From Futiania mangrovi (GTDB lineage: Bacteria > Pseudomonadota > Alphaproteobacteria > Futianiales > Futianiaceae): 64,000 nucleotides of DNA. The stretch's first letter is position 1. Each line of letters starts with the position of its first letter. The notes beneath the pieces are model-generated. The model was not told the origin of the DNA and did no database searches. It saw only the letters and a program-made list of their open reading frames with translations. Location of the stretch: NCBI RefSeq assembly GCF_024158125.1, contig NZ_JAMZFT010000002.1:310001-374000 (forward strand), written 5' to 3'. The position numbers and the translations under genes are program-made. Positions 38,237 through 50,004 of this stretch are shown here, one piece after another.

Positions 38237-39361
38237 ATGCGCGTCACCCGTCTCGTCGTGACGGGCTTCCGGTCCTATGCGCGCGCAGCGCTGGAAACGG
38301 AGGCCCGCATGATCGCGCTGATCGGCCCCAATGGCGCGGGCAAGACCAATCTGCTGGAAGCGCTGTCGCTGCTGGCGCCCGGCCGTGGCCTGCGCGGCGC
38401 GCCGCTCGCCCAGATGGCCCGCGTCGCGGGAGGGCAGGCAGCCCCGTCCTGGGGCGTCGCGGCGACGCTCGCCACGCCCGGCGGGCCGGTGCGGATCGCG
38501 ACCGGCGTCGAATCCACGGCCCCCGGCGAAACCGAGCGACGGACCGTGCGCATCGACGGGGAGACCGTGCCGGCGACGCGGCTTGCCGAAACTGTCCGCC
38601 TCATCTGGCTCACGCCCGCCATGGACCGCCTGTTCGCCGAGAGCGCGGGGGGGCGGCGCCGCTTCCTCGACCGCATGGTGCTGGCCTTCGACCCGGGCCA
38701 CGGCACGCGCGTCGCGGCCTACGAGAAGGCGATGCGGGAGCGCAATCGCCTGCTGGCCGCCCCGCGGCCCGATCCGCGCTGGCTCGAAGCCGTCGAGCGC
38801 CAGATGGCGGAGACGGGCACGGCAATCGCCGCGGCTCGGCGGGCGCTGGTCGACGCGCTGGCGGCCGAGGTGGGCGAGGGGGGGGCGCAAGGCGGCTTCC
38901 CCTGGGCGGCGCTTGGCCTCACCGGAGCATTGGAGCAGGAGATCGCCGCCAGCCCCGCGGCCGACGTCGAGGACCGCTTCGCCCAAACCCTTGCCGCCGG
39001 GCGGCGGGAGGACCAGGGCGCGGGACGGACCCTGTCGGGGCCCCACCGCAGCGACCTCGAGGTCGTGCACGGGCCCAAGGGCCAGCCGGCGCATCTCTGC
39101 TCGACCGGGGAGCAGAAGGCGCTTCTCGTCGGCCTGATCCTCGGCCATGCACGCCTCGTCGCGCGGCAATCCCCGCCCATCCTGCTGCTGGACGAGATCG
39201 CCGCCCACCTGGACGAGCAGCGCCGCGCCGCACTGTTCGCCACGCTCGACGCGCTCGGCCTGCAGGTCTGGATGACGGGCACCGGGCCGGAGCTGTTCGT
39301 GAGCCTGCCGGGGGGAGCCGAGCGCTGGCAGGTCGAGGCCGGAACGCTCGCCCGCTCCTGA
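38237..39361 (+). CDS. recF: DNA replication and repair protein RecF
   Basis: SMC-like ATPase that loads RecA at gaps with RecO and RecR. Walker A is GPNGAGKTNLLEALSLL. The signature region STGEQKALLVGLILGHARL and Walker B PPILLLDEIAAHLDE are present. ATG 38237 (MRVTRLVVTGFRSY) gives 374 aa, matching the family start. A GTG at 38189 overlaps the dnaN stop (GTGA) and would add 16 residues rich in Pro/Gly; it may serve coupling. Confidence 0.93.
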   Translation: MRVTRLVVTGFRSYARAALETEARMIALIGPNGAGKTNLLEALSLLAPGRGLRGAPLAQMARVAGGQAAPSWGVAATLATPGGPVRIATGVESTAPGETERRTVRIDGETVPATRLAETVRLIWLTPAMDRLFAESAGGRRRFLDRMVLAFDPGHGTRVAAYEKAMRERNRLLAAPRPDPRWLEAVERQMAETGTAIAAARRALVDALAAEVGEGGAQGGFPWAALGLTGALEQEIAASPAADVEDRFAQTLAAGRREDQGAGRTLSGPHRSDLEVVHGPKGQPAHLCSTGEQKALLVGLILGHARLVARQSPPILLLDEIAAHLDEQRRAALFATLDALGLQVWMTGTGPELFVSLPGGAERWQVEAGTLARS

Positions 39362-39513
39362 CGCCAAAGGGGGCGATGAAACTGGCGTTTCGCAGCACGG
39401 CAGGCTAAACAGAAGCATGTGTCTTACGGGGCGATTCCTGCCGCTTTTCGCCGGCCTCGAAAGGGGCCGGACCTCCGCCGTCCCTCCCCTCGGGGGAAGG
39501 GTGCGCCGGCTGA

Positions 39514-41979
<2,466 letters not shown>

Positions 41980-42030
41980 GGGCAGAACGATGCTGGCCGC
42001 GCCGGGCCATGGTGTGGAAGGACGGCCCGA

Positions 42031-43479
42031 ATGACCTTCGGCATCGTCACGCTCGCGATCGGTTACCTGCTGAGCGTGCTCGGCGTGGCGATGATCGTGC
42101 CCGCGCTGGTCGATCTCGCGTCGAACCACGCGGACTGGCAGTCCTTCGCGGTCTCGGCGCTGCTCACCCTCTTTGCTGCGGGGACGCTGATCCTCGCCTC
42201 GCACGGGGGGCCGCGGCGCATGACCTTGCGGCAGGGCTTCCTGCTGACCGTGATGGCATGGCTGACGGCCAGCGTGTTCGCCGCATTGCCGTTCCTGTTC
42301 TCGGACCTCGGAATTCATTTCGTCGATGCCTTTTTCGAGGCGATCTCCGGACTGACGACGACCGGTGCCACGGTGCTGACCGGGCTGGAGACGCTGCCGC
42401 CCGGCATTCTCGTCTGGCGCTCAATGCTGCAATGGATCGGCGGCCTCGGCATCGTCGCCATGGGCATCGTGATGCTGCCGTTCCTGCGGATCGGCGGCAT
42501 GCAGCTGTTCCGGCTGGAATCCACCGACCGCACATCGGACAAGATCCTTCCGCGGCCGGCACAGCTGGCGGCCACCATCGGCGCGATCTACGTCTTGATG
42601 TCGCTGACATGTGCCCTGCTCTATTTCGTGCTGGGCATGAGCGGGTTCGACGCGCTCAACCACGCCATGACGACCGTCGCCACGGCGGGCTACTCGACCT
42701 ATGACGCCTCGCTCGGCCAATTCCAGAGTGCGCCGATCTACTGGACCGCAACGGTCTTCATGCTGCTGGGCAGCCTGCCGTTCAACGTCTACATCGCGGC
42801 CGTGACCCGCGACCCGCGGCTGCTGGTGCGCGACGTGCAGGTGCGCGGTTTCCTGCTGATGGTCGCCGCGATCTGGATCGGCCTCACCGGGTGGCGGATC
42901 CTTGCGCACGAAATCCATTGGTTCGACGCGCTGACCGAGGTTGCGGTCAACACGACCTCGATCATCACGACGACCGGCTACGCCACCACCGATTTCACGG
43001 CCTGGGGTCCGGTGGCAATGGTCGTCTTCTTCATGCTGCTGTTTCTCGGAGGCTGCGCCGGGTCCACCACGGGCGGCTTCAAGATCTACCGGCTGCAGAT
43101 CACCGTCGCCATGGTTGCCCAGGCGCTGCGCCGGACCATCATGCCGCATGGCGTTTTCCGGGTGGAATATGGCGGCCACCCGGTCGACAGCGATGTGCGC
43201 GAGTCGGTGGCCATGTTCGCGATGCTGTACGCGCTGACAATGGCGGTGCTGGCGGTGCTGCTGGCCTTTTGCGGCCTGGATTTCATCACCGCGGTGTCCG
43301 GCGCGGTCTCGGCGGTGGCGAACGTCGGCCCGGGCGTCGGCGAAATCATCGGCCCTGCCGGCAATTACTCCACAGTACCCGACGCAGCCAAATGGCTGCT
43401 CTCGCTCGGCATGCTGCTCGGGCGGCTGGAGATCGTCACGGTCCTCGTTCTGCTGTCGACGCTGTTCTGGCAGAGGTAG
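42031..43479 (+). CDS. trkH: TrkH-type potassium uptake membrane protein
   Basis: Ion-channel-like subunit of a Trk/Ktr potassium system. Four pore-loop repeats can be followed: SGLTTTGATVLTGL, TTVATAGYSTYDASL, NTTSIITTTGYATTDF and VANVGPGVGEIIGPAG. About ten hydrophobic segments are present over 482 aa. The regulatory partner TrkA is not in the window. It begins 51 bases after gyrB and converges with the PAS gene. Confidence 0.94.
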   Translation: MTFGIVTLAIGYLLSVLGVAMIVPALVDLASNHADWQSFAVSALLTLFAAGTLILASHGGPRRMTLRQGFLLTVMAWLTASVFAALPFLFSDLGIHFVDAFFEAISGLTTTGATVLTGLETLPPGILVWRSMLQWIGGLGIVAMGIVMLPFLRIGGMQLFRLESTDRTSDKILPRPAQLAATIGAIYVLMSLTCALLYFVLGMSGFDALNHAMTTVATAGYSTYDASLGQFQSAPIYWTATVFMLLGSLPFNVYIAAVTRDPRLLVRDVQVRGFLLMVAAIWIGLTGWRILAHEIHWFDALTEVAVNTTSIITTTGYATTDFTAWGPVAMVVFFMLLFLGGCAGSTTGGFKIYRLQITVAMVAQALRRTIMPHGVFRVEYGGHPVDSDVRESVAMFAMLYALTMAVLAVLLAFCGLDFITAVSGAVSAVANVGPGVGEIIGPAGNYSTVPDAAKWLLSLGMLLGRLEIVTVLVLLSTLFWQR

Positions 43480-43500
43480 GGCCGTGGACGCCCGTCAGCC

Positions 43501-44031
43501 CTACCTCGCGGGCGTGCGCCAGGGCCCCCGATGCGCATAGGCAAGAATTTGCGTGACCTCCATACCGTCGTCGGAGAGCGGCAGGAACAGCGTCTCGCCC
43601 AGGCACACGAGGCCGCGTGCGCTGTGGTAGGGCCGGGGATCATAGAGAAAGCTGCCGGTCTCTGACACGAACCGGTAGTTCTCCACCACATTCTCCCGCG
43701 GCTGACCGAACCCTTCGTCGGCGACGGCAAGACCCGACGGGTCATTGCCGCCCCGCAGCGCCTGCACATTGGTTCCGATCAGCCGGTAGACGAGCCCGCC
43801 CGGCCCCGCGGTCACGTCGATCAACAGGACGCTCGGCAGATGACCGGCGATGTCCATGGGATTGATGTCGGCCCGCCGCGGCATCTGCCGGCCATCGCGG
43901 ACACGGTCCCAATAGCCGAAAAGGTGCGCGGTCTCGGCCGTGCATACGCGCAACATGCGGCGCGTCGCAATCGTCCCCTCGGGGGGTGTGCGCGGGCGGC
44001 TCATGACGGGGACTTTCAACTCGGCTTCCAT
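43501..44031 (-). CDS. PAS_5-type PAS-domain protein
   Basis: A 176-aa soluble protein whose core resembles the PAS_5 family common in Rhodospirillales and relatives. Typical pieces are LFGYWDRVRDGRQMPRRADINP, here shortened to its FGYWDRVR and MPRRADINP parts, and VYRLIGTNVQALRG. There is no attached kinase or output domain. ATG 44031 is used; ATG 44004 (MSRPRTPP) is possible and neither has a clear ribosome site. It is divergent from the penicillin-binding protein gene and may share overlapping -10 elements (TATACT on this strand, near 44114). Ligand unknown. Confidence 0.8.
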   Translation of the reverse strand: MEAELKVPVMSRPRTPPEGTIATRRMLRVCTAETAHLFGYWDRVRDGRQMPRRADINPMDIAGHLPSVLLIDVTAGPGGLVYRLIGTNVQALRGGNDPSGLAVADEGFGQPRENVVENYRFVSETGSFLYDPRPYHSARGLVCLGETLFLPLSDDGMEVTQILAYAHRGPWRTPAR

Positions 44032-44151
44032 GAACCCGGCTTACCGGTCGGCTCGCTTCCCGGCAATACGGATGCTTTGCGTAGGGGAAAGCCACATTGG
44101 GACCCGAATCATCAGTATAAGTGCGGCACTGAACTCGAAGCACGGGCGGTC

Positions 44152-46251
44152 ATGGCACGAAGGGGAGACAGCAAGGGCGAAGACCGTAGCGCCGGCCAGC
44201 GGTCCGCGCGGCGTCCCCGCCGCCGTCCCGCCGGGCGTGGGGAACGGGCCCGGAGGTCGCTTCTGTGGCGTCTGGGCTACTGGGCGGTCGTCGCAGGGCT
44301 GTGGCTTCTGATCGCGGCCGCCGGTTTCATCGCGTGGCATGCGGCCGATCTGCCTGACAGCGCCCGCCTGCTCGACCCGCGCGAAAGCCCCAGCGTCGAG
44401 GTCCGCGCCGTGGACGGGTCCGTCGTGGCGAACCGGGGCGCACTCTACGGCGGCGCGGTGACGGTCGCGGAACTGCCCAGGCACCTGACCGACGCCGTCC
44501 TCGCGATCGAGGACCGGAACTTCTATCTGCATCCCGGTTTCGACCCCATCGGCATCGCGCGTGCCGCCTGGACCAACCTGCGCTCGGACGGTGTCGTTCA
44601 GGGCGGCTCCACCATCACGCAGCAGCTTGCCAAGAACCTCTTCCTCACGCCGGAGCGGACGTTCGAACGCAAGATCAAGGAACTCATCCTCTCGGTCTGG
44701 CTGGAGTTGCGCTTCACCAAGGACGAAATCCTGACGATCTACCTCAACCGGGCCTATTTCGGCGCCGGCGCCTACGGCGTCGAAGCTGCCGCACAACGCT
44801 ATTTCGGTGTGTCGGCGCGGCGCGCGACACTGCCGCAGGCGGCGATGCTTGCCGGTCTCCTGAAGGCCCCGTCGCGCCTTGCGCCCACGGCCGACCTCAA
44901 GGCCGCGCGCGCCAGGGCGGCTGTCGTTCTCTCCGCCATGCACGACGCGGGCTTCATCGACCGCACCACCATGGCGGCGGCGCAGGAACAGCCCGCCCGG
45001 CTGGGTACGCCGGGCCGGGGAGCAGGCACGGGCTTCTTCGTCGACTGGGTGCTCGACGAACTGACCAACCATGTCGGCGACACCGGTCAGGACCTGGTTG
45101 TCGAGACGACGCTCGATCCCGGGCTGCAGGCGGAGGCCGAGGCGGCGGTCGAGCGGGTACTCGCCGCCGATGGGCAGCGCAACGCCGCGAGCCAGGGCGC
45201 ACTCGTCGCCATGACGCCCGACGGCGCGGTCCGGGCCATGGTCGGCGGGCGGTCCTACCGCGACAGCCAGTACAACCGCGCGGTCCAGGCCCGCCGTCAG
45301 CCGGGTTCGGCCTTCAAGCCGATCGTTTATCTGGCGGGGCTGCGCGCAGGCTTGGCACCGGACAGCACGATGATCGATCAGCCGGTCCGGTATGGCCGGT
45401 ATGCCCCGGTGAACTACTCGGGCCGTTTCGTCGGGCCGGTAACGGTGGCGGAGGCTCTGGCGCAGTCAATCAACACGATCGCCGTGCAGATCACCGCCGA
45501 GGTCGGTCCGCCAGCGGTCATCCGGGTCGCTGAGAGCCTGGGGATCACGTCGCCACTGACCAACGACCTGTCGCTGGCGCTCGGCGCGTCCGAGGTCTCG
45601 CTGCTCGAACTGACGCAGGCCTATGCGCAATTCGCCAACGGCGGCCGGGGCCTGATCGCCCACACCATCCGCCAGATCGCCACCCGCGACGGCCGCGTCC
45701 TCTACCGGCGCGCGGGTTCGGGCATCGGCCCGGTGATGAGGCCGTGGGAGGCTGCCGCCATGACCGGCATGATGCGCGGCGTGATCGAACGCGGAACCGG
45801 ACGCGCCGCACAGCTTGCGGGGCGTGAGGCGGCGGGCAAGACCGGCACAAGCTCCGATTTCCGGGATGCGTGGTTCGTCGGCTTCACGCCCGAACTGGTG
45901 GCCGGCGTCTGGCTCGGCAACGACGATTCGAGCCCCATGAAGAAGGTCACCGGCGGGACGCTGCCCGCACGTATCTGGCAGGGGTTCATGCGTGCGGCAC
46001 TCGACGGCCTGCCGCCCTCGCGCTTCCCCGCCGCGCCGCCGCCCCCGGGGCGGGTACCCGAGTATGACGGCGAAGGCCTGGGGGCATTGGCCGAGGCAGC
46101 GGGACGCGGCGTTGCCGGGATCGTTCAAAGGGTGCTGGAAAGCTTCGGCGCGGTCCCGCCGCCGCACAACGCGCGCCCCCAGCAAGCACCTCGGGAGGGC
46201 TCGCGCGTACCTCCTCCGGTGTTGCCCGGCCAGCGCGAGGACATGCCCTGA
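44152..46251 (+). CDS. Class A penicillin-binding protein (PBP1A-like)
   Basis: Bifunctional peptidoglycan synthase. A basic N-terminus (1-38) precedes one membrane helix (about 40-63). The GT51 glycosyltransferase has IEDRNFYLHPGFDP, GGSTITQQLAKNLFL and a late catalytic region with LNRAYFGAGAYGVE. The transpeptidase has SxxK in RQPGSAFKPIVYL, SxN in AQSINTIAVQI and KTG in GKTGTSSDFRDAWFVG. The Pro-rich tail after residue 620 is not conserved. The length is 699 aa. The gene is single, between the PAS gene and a converging metallopeptidase gene. Confidence 0.94.
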   Translation: MARRGDSKGEDRSAGQRSARRPRRRPAGRGERARRSLLWRLGYWAVVAGLWLLIAAAGFIAWHAADLPDSARLLDPRESPSVEVRAVDGSVVANRGALYGGAVTVAELPRHLTDAVLAIEDRNFYLHPGFDPIGIARAAWTNLRSDGVVQGGSTITQQLAKNLFLTPERTFERKIKELILSVWLELRFTKDEILTIYLNRAYFGAGAYGVEAAAQRYFGVSARRATLPQAAMLAGLLKAPSRLAPTADLKAARARAAVVLSAMHDAGFIDRTTMAAAQEQPARLGTPGRGAGTGFFVDWVLDELTNHVGDTGQDLVVETTLDPGLQAEAEAAVERVLAADGQRNAASQGALVAMTPDGAVRAMVGGRSYRDSQYNRAVQARRQPGSAFKPIVYLAGLRAGLAPDSTMIDQPVRYGRYAPVNYSGRFVGPVTVAEALAQSINTIAVQITAEVGPPAVIRVAESLGITSPLTNDLSLALGASEVSLLELTQAYAQFANGGRGLIAHTIRQIATRDGRVLYRRAGSGIGPVMRPWEAAAMTGMMRGVIERGTGRAAQLAGREAAGKTGTSSDFRDAWFVGFTPELVAGVWLGNDDSSPMKKVTGGTLPARIWQGFMRAALDGLPPSRFPAAPPPPGRVPEYDGEGLGALAEAAGRGVAGIVQRVLESFGAVPPPHNARPQQAPREGSRVPPPVLPGQREDMP

Positions 46252-46293
46252 GGCGCGCCCGGCCGACGGCGCGGCGCCTGACCCGTCCTGGCC

Positions 46294-47013
46294 CTACCGC
46301 CCGTCGTTTCGGCCCGCGGTCCGGCCATACCGGTGGAGTCCGGCACCCTCGCGCTTAAGCCAGTCCCGGTGCCGCTTCCAGTCCGGCACGCGCCGCTCGA
46401 CCAGCGCCCAGAAGCGCGGTCCGTGGTTCATCTCGTGCAAATGCGCGACCTCGTGGGCGGCCACATAGTCGAGCACGGCAGAGGGCGTGAAGACCAGCCG
46501 CCACGAGAACGACAGGACGCCACGCGACGAGCAGGAGCCCCAGCGGCTTTTCGGATCGGAGAGGCGGATCGCGTTGAGCGGCGCCTCCAGCGCGGCCGCA
46601 TGGGCGTTCGCCGCCGCTGCAAGCCGGTCGCGTGCCAGCGCCCGAAGGAAGGCGCCGACCCGGCGCGGGACCGCGTCGGCAGGACCGCGCACGAGGAGCG
46701 CGCCGCCGGACAGTTCGGCGGGACGGCCGCGCGGGCCGTCATGGCGGATGACACGCGGCTCGCCCAGCACCGGGATCTCGGCGCCCGGCACGAACGCCAC
46801 AGGTGCGGGTCGGGCGGCAATCTGCGCGGCGAGCCAATCGCGGTGGGTGTCTAGAAAGGCCTGCAAGCGCCGGGCGCCCACGCCTGGCGGCGCGGTGAGC
46901 ACCGGCTCGCCCCGCGCATCAAGCCGAAGGGTCAGGCGCCGCGCCCTTGGATCGCGGCGGACGCGGACGTCCGTCTCGGTGCCGGACGCAATGCCAAGGA
47001 CCTTCTCTTCCAT
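46294..47013 (-). CDS. YgjP-like zinc metallopeptidase-domain protein
   Basis: A 239-aa protein of the YgjP/DUF45 family with the zinc motif HEVAH and a third ligand in HEMNHGPRFW. The preceding SDPKSRWGSCSSRGVLSFSW is the strongest family signature. It has no signal peptide, so it should be cytoplasmic. Biochemical activity is poorly known in this family. The stop is 43 bases from the converging penicillin-binding protein gene. It lies directly downstream of phaZ on the same strand with an 18-base gap, so the two may be cotranscribed. Confidence 0.88.
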   Translation of the reverse strand: MEEKVLGIASGTETDVRVRRDPRARRLTLRLDARGEPVLTAPPGVGARRLQAFLDTHRDWLAAQIAARPAPVAFVPGAEIPVLGEPRVIRHDGPRGRPAELSGGALLVRGPADAVPRRVGAFLRALARDRLAAAANAHAAALEAPLNAIRLSDPKSRWGSCSSRGVLSFSWRLVFTPSAVLDYVAAHEVAHLHEMNHGPRFWALVERRVPDWKRHRDWLKREGAGLHRYGRTAGRNDGR

Positions 47014-47031
47014 CCGCCGGGCCGCGGGGGA

Positions 47032-48279
47032 TCAGGAGGCGGGAAGCGCCGTGCGGTGCGTCCGCATGAAGTCGCGCACGCGCGGCTGGATCTCCGCGCG
47101 CCAGCGCGCGCCGTTGAACACGCCGTAATGGCCGACCTTGGGCTGCAGATAGTCCACGCGGCGGTCTGCCGGTATGTTCACGCAGATATCGTGCGCAGCC
47201 GTGGTCTGGCCGATGCCGGAGATGTCGTCATTCTCTCCCTCGACCGTCATCAGCGCGGTGCGGGTGATGGCGTCGGGCCGGACCAGTTCGCCCCGGTGTA
47301 CGAGCTGTCCCCGTGGCAGCTTGAACTCCTGGAAGACGTCGCGGATGGTCTGCAGATAGAATTCCGCCGTCAGGTCCATGACCGCCAGATACTCGTCATA
47401 GAAGGCGCGGTGCTTCTCCACCGAGTCACCGTCGTTCTCGACCAGGTGATGGAACATCTTCAGATGCGCGTCGATGTGCCGGTCGAGGTTCATCGACATG
47501 AAGCCGGACAGCTGCATGAAGCCAGGGTAGACCCGGCGCATGAAGCCAGGATGCGGCCAGGGCACGCGCGTGATCACATTGTTCTCGAACCAGGACAGCG
47601 GCCGCTCGGTCGCCAGCTTGTTGGGGACCGTGGGGCTCTGCCGCGGGTCGATGGGGCCGCCCATGATGGTGATGGTGGCCGGCACATGCTCCGCACCGCG
47701 CTGATGCATGAGCGCCGTCGCCGCAACGACGGCCGGGCCCGGCTGGCAAACGCCCATCACGTGCACATCGGGGCCGAGGAACTGCACGAACTCGACGATG
47801 TAGTCGATGTAGTCGTCGAGATCGAAGCTACCCTCCATCAGGGAGACCGTGCGCGCGTCGATCCAGTCGGTCGCATAGACCTCGTGCTCGGGCAGCATGG
47901 CCTCGACCGTGCCGCGCAGGAGCGTCGCAAAATGGCCCGACATCGGCGCGACGATCAGCACCTTCGGGTCGCGGCGCCGGCCGGCAATGCTTTGCTCGCG
48001 CTGGAAATGGAGCAGATCGCAGAAGGGCTTGTGCAGGACCACGCGCTCGGCGACCGGGCAGATCTGCCCGGCGACGCGGGTCTCGTCGAGCCCCCACTCG
48101 GGCTTGCCATAGCGCCGGGTCGTGGACTCCATCACGTCGCAGGCCGCCGCGATGGCCTTTCCGGGCAAGGTGTAGGAGACCGGGTTGAAGGGATTACGCA
48201 GCATCTGCTGGCCCAGATGACACGCCGCCCGCAGCGGGGTCACCGCCGCATGGGTCAGCTCATAGGCATGGTACAGCAT
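47032..48279 (-). CDS. phaZ: Intracellular polyhydroxyalkanoate depolymerase
   Basis: Mobilises stored polyhydroxybutyrate. The nucleophile is a cysteine, Cys178 in HVMGVCQPGP, as in the Cupriavidus PhaZ group where Ser is replaced by Cys. The C-terminal PHB_depo_C region has VEGENDDISGIGQTTAAHD and QPKVGHYGVFNGARWR with the catalytic histidine. ATG 48279 (MLYHAYELTH) gives 415 aa. AGGA lies just upstream. No PHA synthase is present nearby. It implies the organism stores PHA. Confidence 0.94.
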   Translation of the reverse strand: MLYHAYELTHAAVTPLRAACHLGQQMLRNPFNPVSYTLPGKAIAAACDVMESTTRRYGKPEWGLDETRVAGQICPVAERVVLHKPFCDLLHFQREQSIAGRRRDPKVLIVAPMSGHFATLLRGTVEAMLPEHEVYATDWIDARTVSLMEGSFDLDDYIDYIVEFVQFLGPDVHVMGVCQPGPAVVAATALMHQRGAEHVPATITIMGGPIDPRQSPTVPNKLATERPLSWFENNVITRVPWPHPGFMRRVYPGFMQLSGFMSMNLDRHIDAHLKMFHHLVENDGDSVEKHRAFYDEYLAVMDLTAEFYLQTIRDVFQEFKLPRGQLVHRGELVRPDAITRTALMTVEGENDDISGIGQTTAAHDICVNIPADRRVDYLQPKVGHYGVFNGARWRAEIQPRVRDFMRTHRTALPAS

Positions 48280-48462
48280 GGTTCCTGGCCCTTTCGCATT
48301 GTCCGCCCCGGCCAAACGCCCCGTTTTTCGCCATGAGACATCCGGACAAGTCTCGCGCATAACAGCTAAACAAAGCCTCTCGGGCTTCGCACTGCAACAA
48401 AAGTCTCAGATGCTGCCTTGCATGGGGCGTGCCTGAAAGGCCGCAAAAGCCTTGTGAAACCG

Positions 48463-48509
48463 CCGGATCGGGCGTTCCGCAAGGCTGCAATGCGTTTTCC
48501 GCGATCCGG
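48463..48509. repeat. Inverted repeat upstream of phaZ
   Basis: CCGGATCG and CGATCCGG are 31 bases apart in the 250-base gap between phaZ and senC. The interior has smaller GC pairings. It could be a senC terminator or a regulatory fold; the lack of a T-run leaves this open. Confidence 0.3.
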
Positions 48510-48529
48510 AAAGGAAGCGGGCTGCGCCC

Positions 48530-49138
48530 TTAGAGGGCAGCGCGAATCGCCTCGGCGATCTGTTCTTCCGTCGCGTTCTGGCTGAAATGGCGCAGATATG
48601 TGCCGTCCCGGTCCATCAGGTAGACGAGCGCCGTGTGGTTCATCGTGTAGCCGCCGGCCGAACCTGCGTCCTCGGCCTTCGCGTAGTAGACGCGATAGGC
48701 CTTCGCAGCCACCTGCACCTCTTCCGGCGTGCCCGTCAGGCCGACGATGCCGGGATGGAAATAGGACAGGTAGGTGGCCATCGCCTCCGGCGTATCCCGC
48801 TCCGGATCGATGCTGACGAACAACGCCACCACCTCGGCCGCGGCATCCTCCGCCAGCATATCCAGTGCGGCACCGACCCGCATAAGTTCGGTCGGGCAGA
48901 TGTCCGGGCAGAACGTGAAGCCGAAGAACACCAGCTTCAGCTTGCCGTCATAGGTCGCCTCGGTCACGCGCTGGCCGGTGTGGTCGGTAAGAACGAAAGG
49001 TCCGCCGATCGCCGCCTCGCCGCGCCCCGCACCCTCCTGGCCGGGAAGGACGAGGGTCCGGAGCCCCGGTAGCACCGCCACCGCTGCTCCCACGATCAGC
49101 ACGGCTGCCGCGACCACATAAAGAGCTGTCCTCAGCAT
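48530..49138 (-). CDS. senC: SCO1/SenC/PrrC-family copper/redox protein
   Basis: Membrane-anchored thioredoxin-fold protein used in CuA assembly of cytochrome oxidase, and in Rhodobacter linked to Reg/Prr signalling. An N-terminal anchor spans residues 3-28. The copper ligands are Cys77 and Cys81 in FTFCPDICPTEL, with a histidine in YTMNHTALVYL. The length is 202 aa. It is on the minus strand, 36 bases after the ABC permease gene, so it probably shares that operon. In Rhodobacter senC lies between regB and regA; here it is about 1.8 kb from regB. Confidence 0.93.
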   Translation of the reverse strand: MLRTALYVVAAAVLIVGAAVAVLPGLRTLVLPGQEGAGRGEAAIGGPFVLTDHTGQRVTEATYDGKLKLVFFGFTFCPDICPTELMRVGAALDMLAEDAAAEVVALFVSIDPERDTPEAMATYLSYFHPGIVGLTGTPEEVQVAAKAYRVYYAKAEDAGSAGGYTMNHTALVYLMDRDGTYLRHFSQNATEEQIAEAIRAAL

Positions 49139-49173
49139 ACTCTACTCCGCTTTCCGGCGCCGGATGACCGGCC

Positions 49174-50004
49174 CTACTCGCCCAGTTGCAGGATCATGCC
49201 GTGCTCGCGGGCACGCCGGAAGAACGCCATGAAGCCGAGCCCGCCGATCGCCAGATACAGCAAATTGAGGCCCGCCGCATAGGTCAAATGGTCCCAGCGC
49301 ACGACGCCGTCGATCAGAACGGCCCGCATGCCCTCGAACACATGGGCAGGTGGCAGCATCGCTGCAACCGGCTGCAGCCAGGCGGGAAGGGACGCGACCG
49401 GGTAATACACCGCCGCGAACGGCGCAACCGCGAAGATCAGCGCCCAGGCCAGGCTTTCGGCGCCCTGGCCATACCGCAGCACGAGGCCCGAGACGAACAG
49501 CCCCACCGCCCAGCCGAACGCGATCAGGTTCGCAAAGAACAGCGCCAGCACCGGCCCCAGGCCGTAGATCGAGAAATCGAAGAACCAGATGGCAAGAAAG
49601 CTTGCGGGAACGAGGCCGAGCGCGGTGCGCAGCAGGCTCATCACCAGCAGGGACGCGATCCATTCCCCGGAGCGCAGGGGCGACACCATCAAGTGGCCGA
49701 CATTGCGCGACCACAGTTCCTCGAAGAACGAGAGCGACACGCCAAGCTGTCCGCGGAACACCACGTCCCACAGCATCACGCCCGCGATCAGCACGCCCGC
49801 CGCCTGCGCGAAGAAGCCCGACTGCGTCATCATGAAGCTCTGCACGAACCCCCAGAGCAGCATCATCACGGTCGGCCAATAGACCAGTTCGAGCATCCGC
49901 GGGCCCGAGCCGCGCAGCAGGTACCAATAGCGCGCCACCATCGCACCGATGCGCCGGGCACTCGCTGCCGGACCGGACTGGGGGAGGAGGGGAGAACCGG
50001 TCAT
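49174..50004 (-). CDS. ABC-2 type exporter permease
   Basis: A 276-aa inner-membrane permease with about six hydrophobic segments. The ABC2 motif region FEELWSRNVGHLMVSPLRSGEW is partly quoted here as LWSRNVGHLMVSP. The last helices contain LPPAHVFEGMRAVL, typical of this family. The start overlaps the ATPase stop (ATGA). Substrate unknown; relatives export drugs or polysaccharides or function in daunorubicin-type systems. Its partner is the ATPase just upstream. Confidence 0.9.
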   Translation of the reverse strand: MTGSPLLPQSGPAASARRIGAMVARYWYLLRGSGPRMLELVYWPTVMMLLWGFVQSFMMTQSGFFAQAAGVLIAGVMLWDVVFRGQLGVSLSFFEELWSRNVGHLMVSPLRSGEWIASLLVMSLLRTALGLVPASFLAIWFFDFSIYGLGPVLALFFANLIAFGWAVGLFVSGLVLRYGQGAESLAWALIFAVAPFAAVYYPVASLPAWLQPVAAMLPPAHVFEGMRAVLIDGVVRWDHLTYAAGLNLLYLAIGGLGFMAFFRRAREHGMILQLGE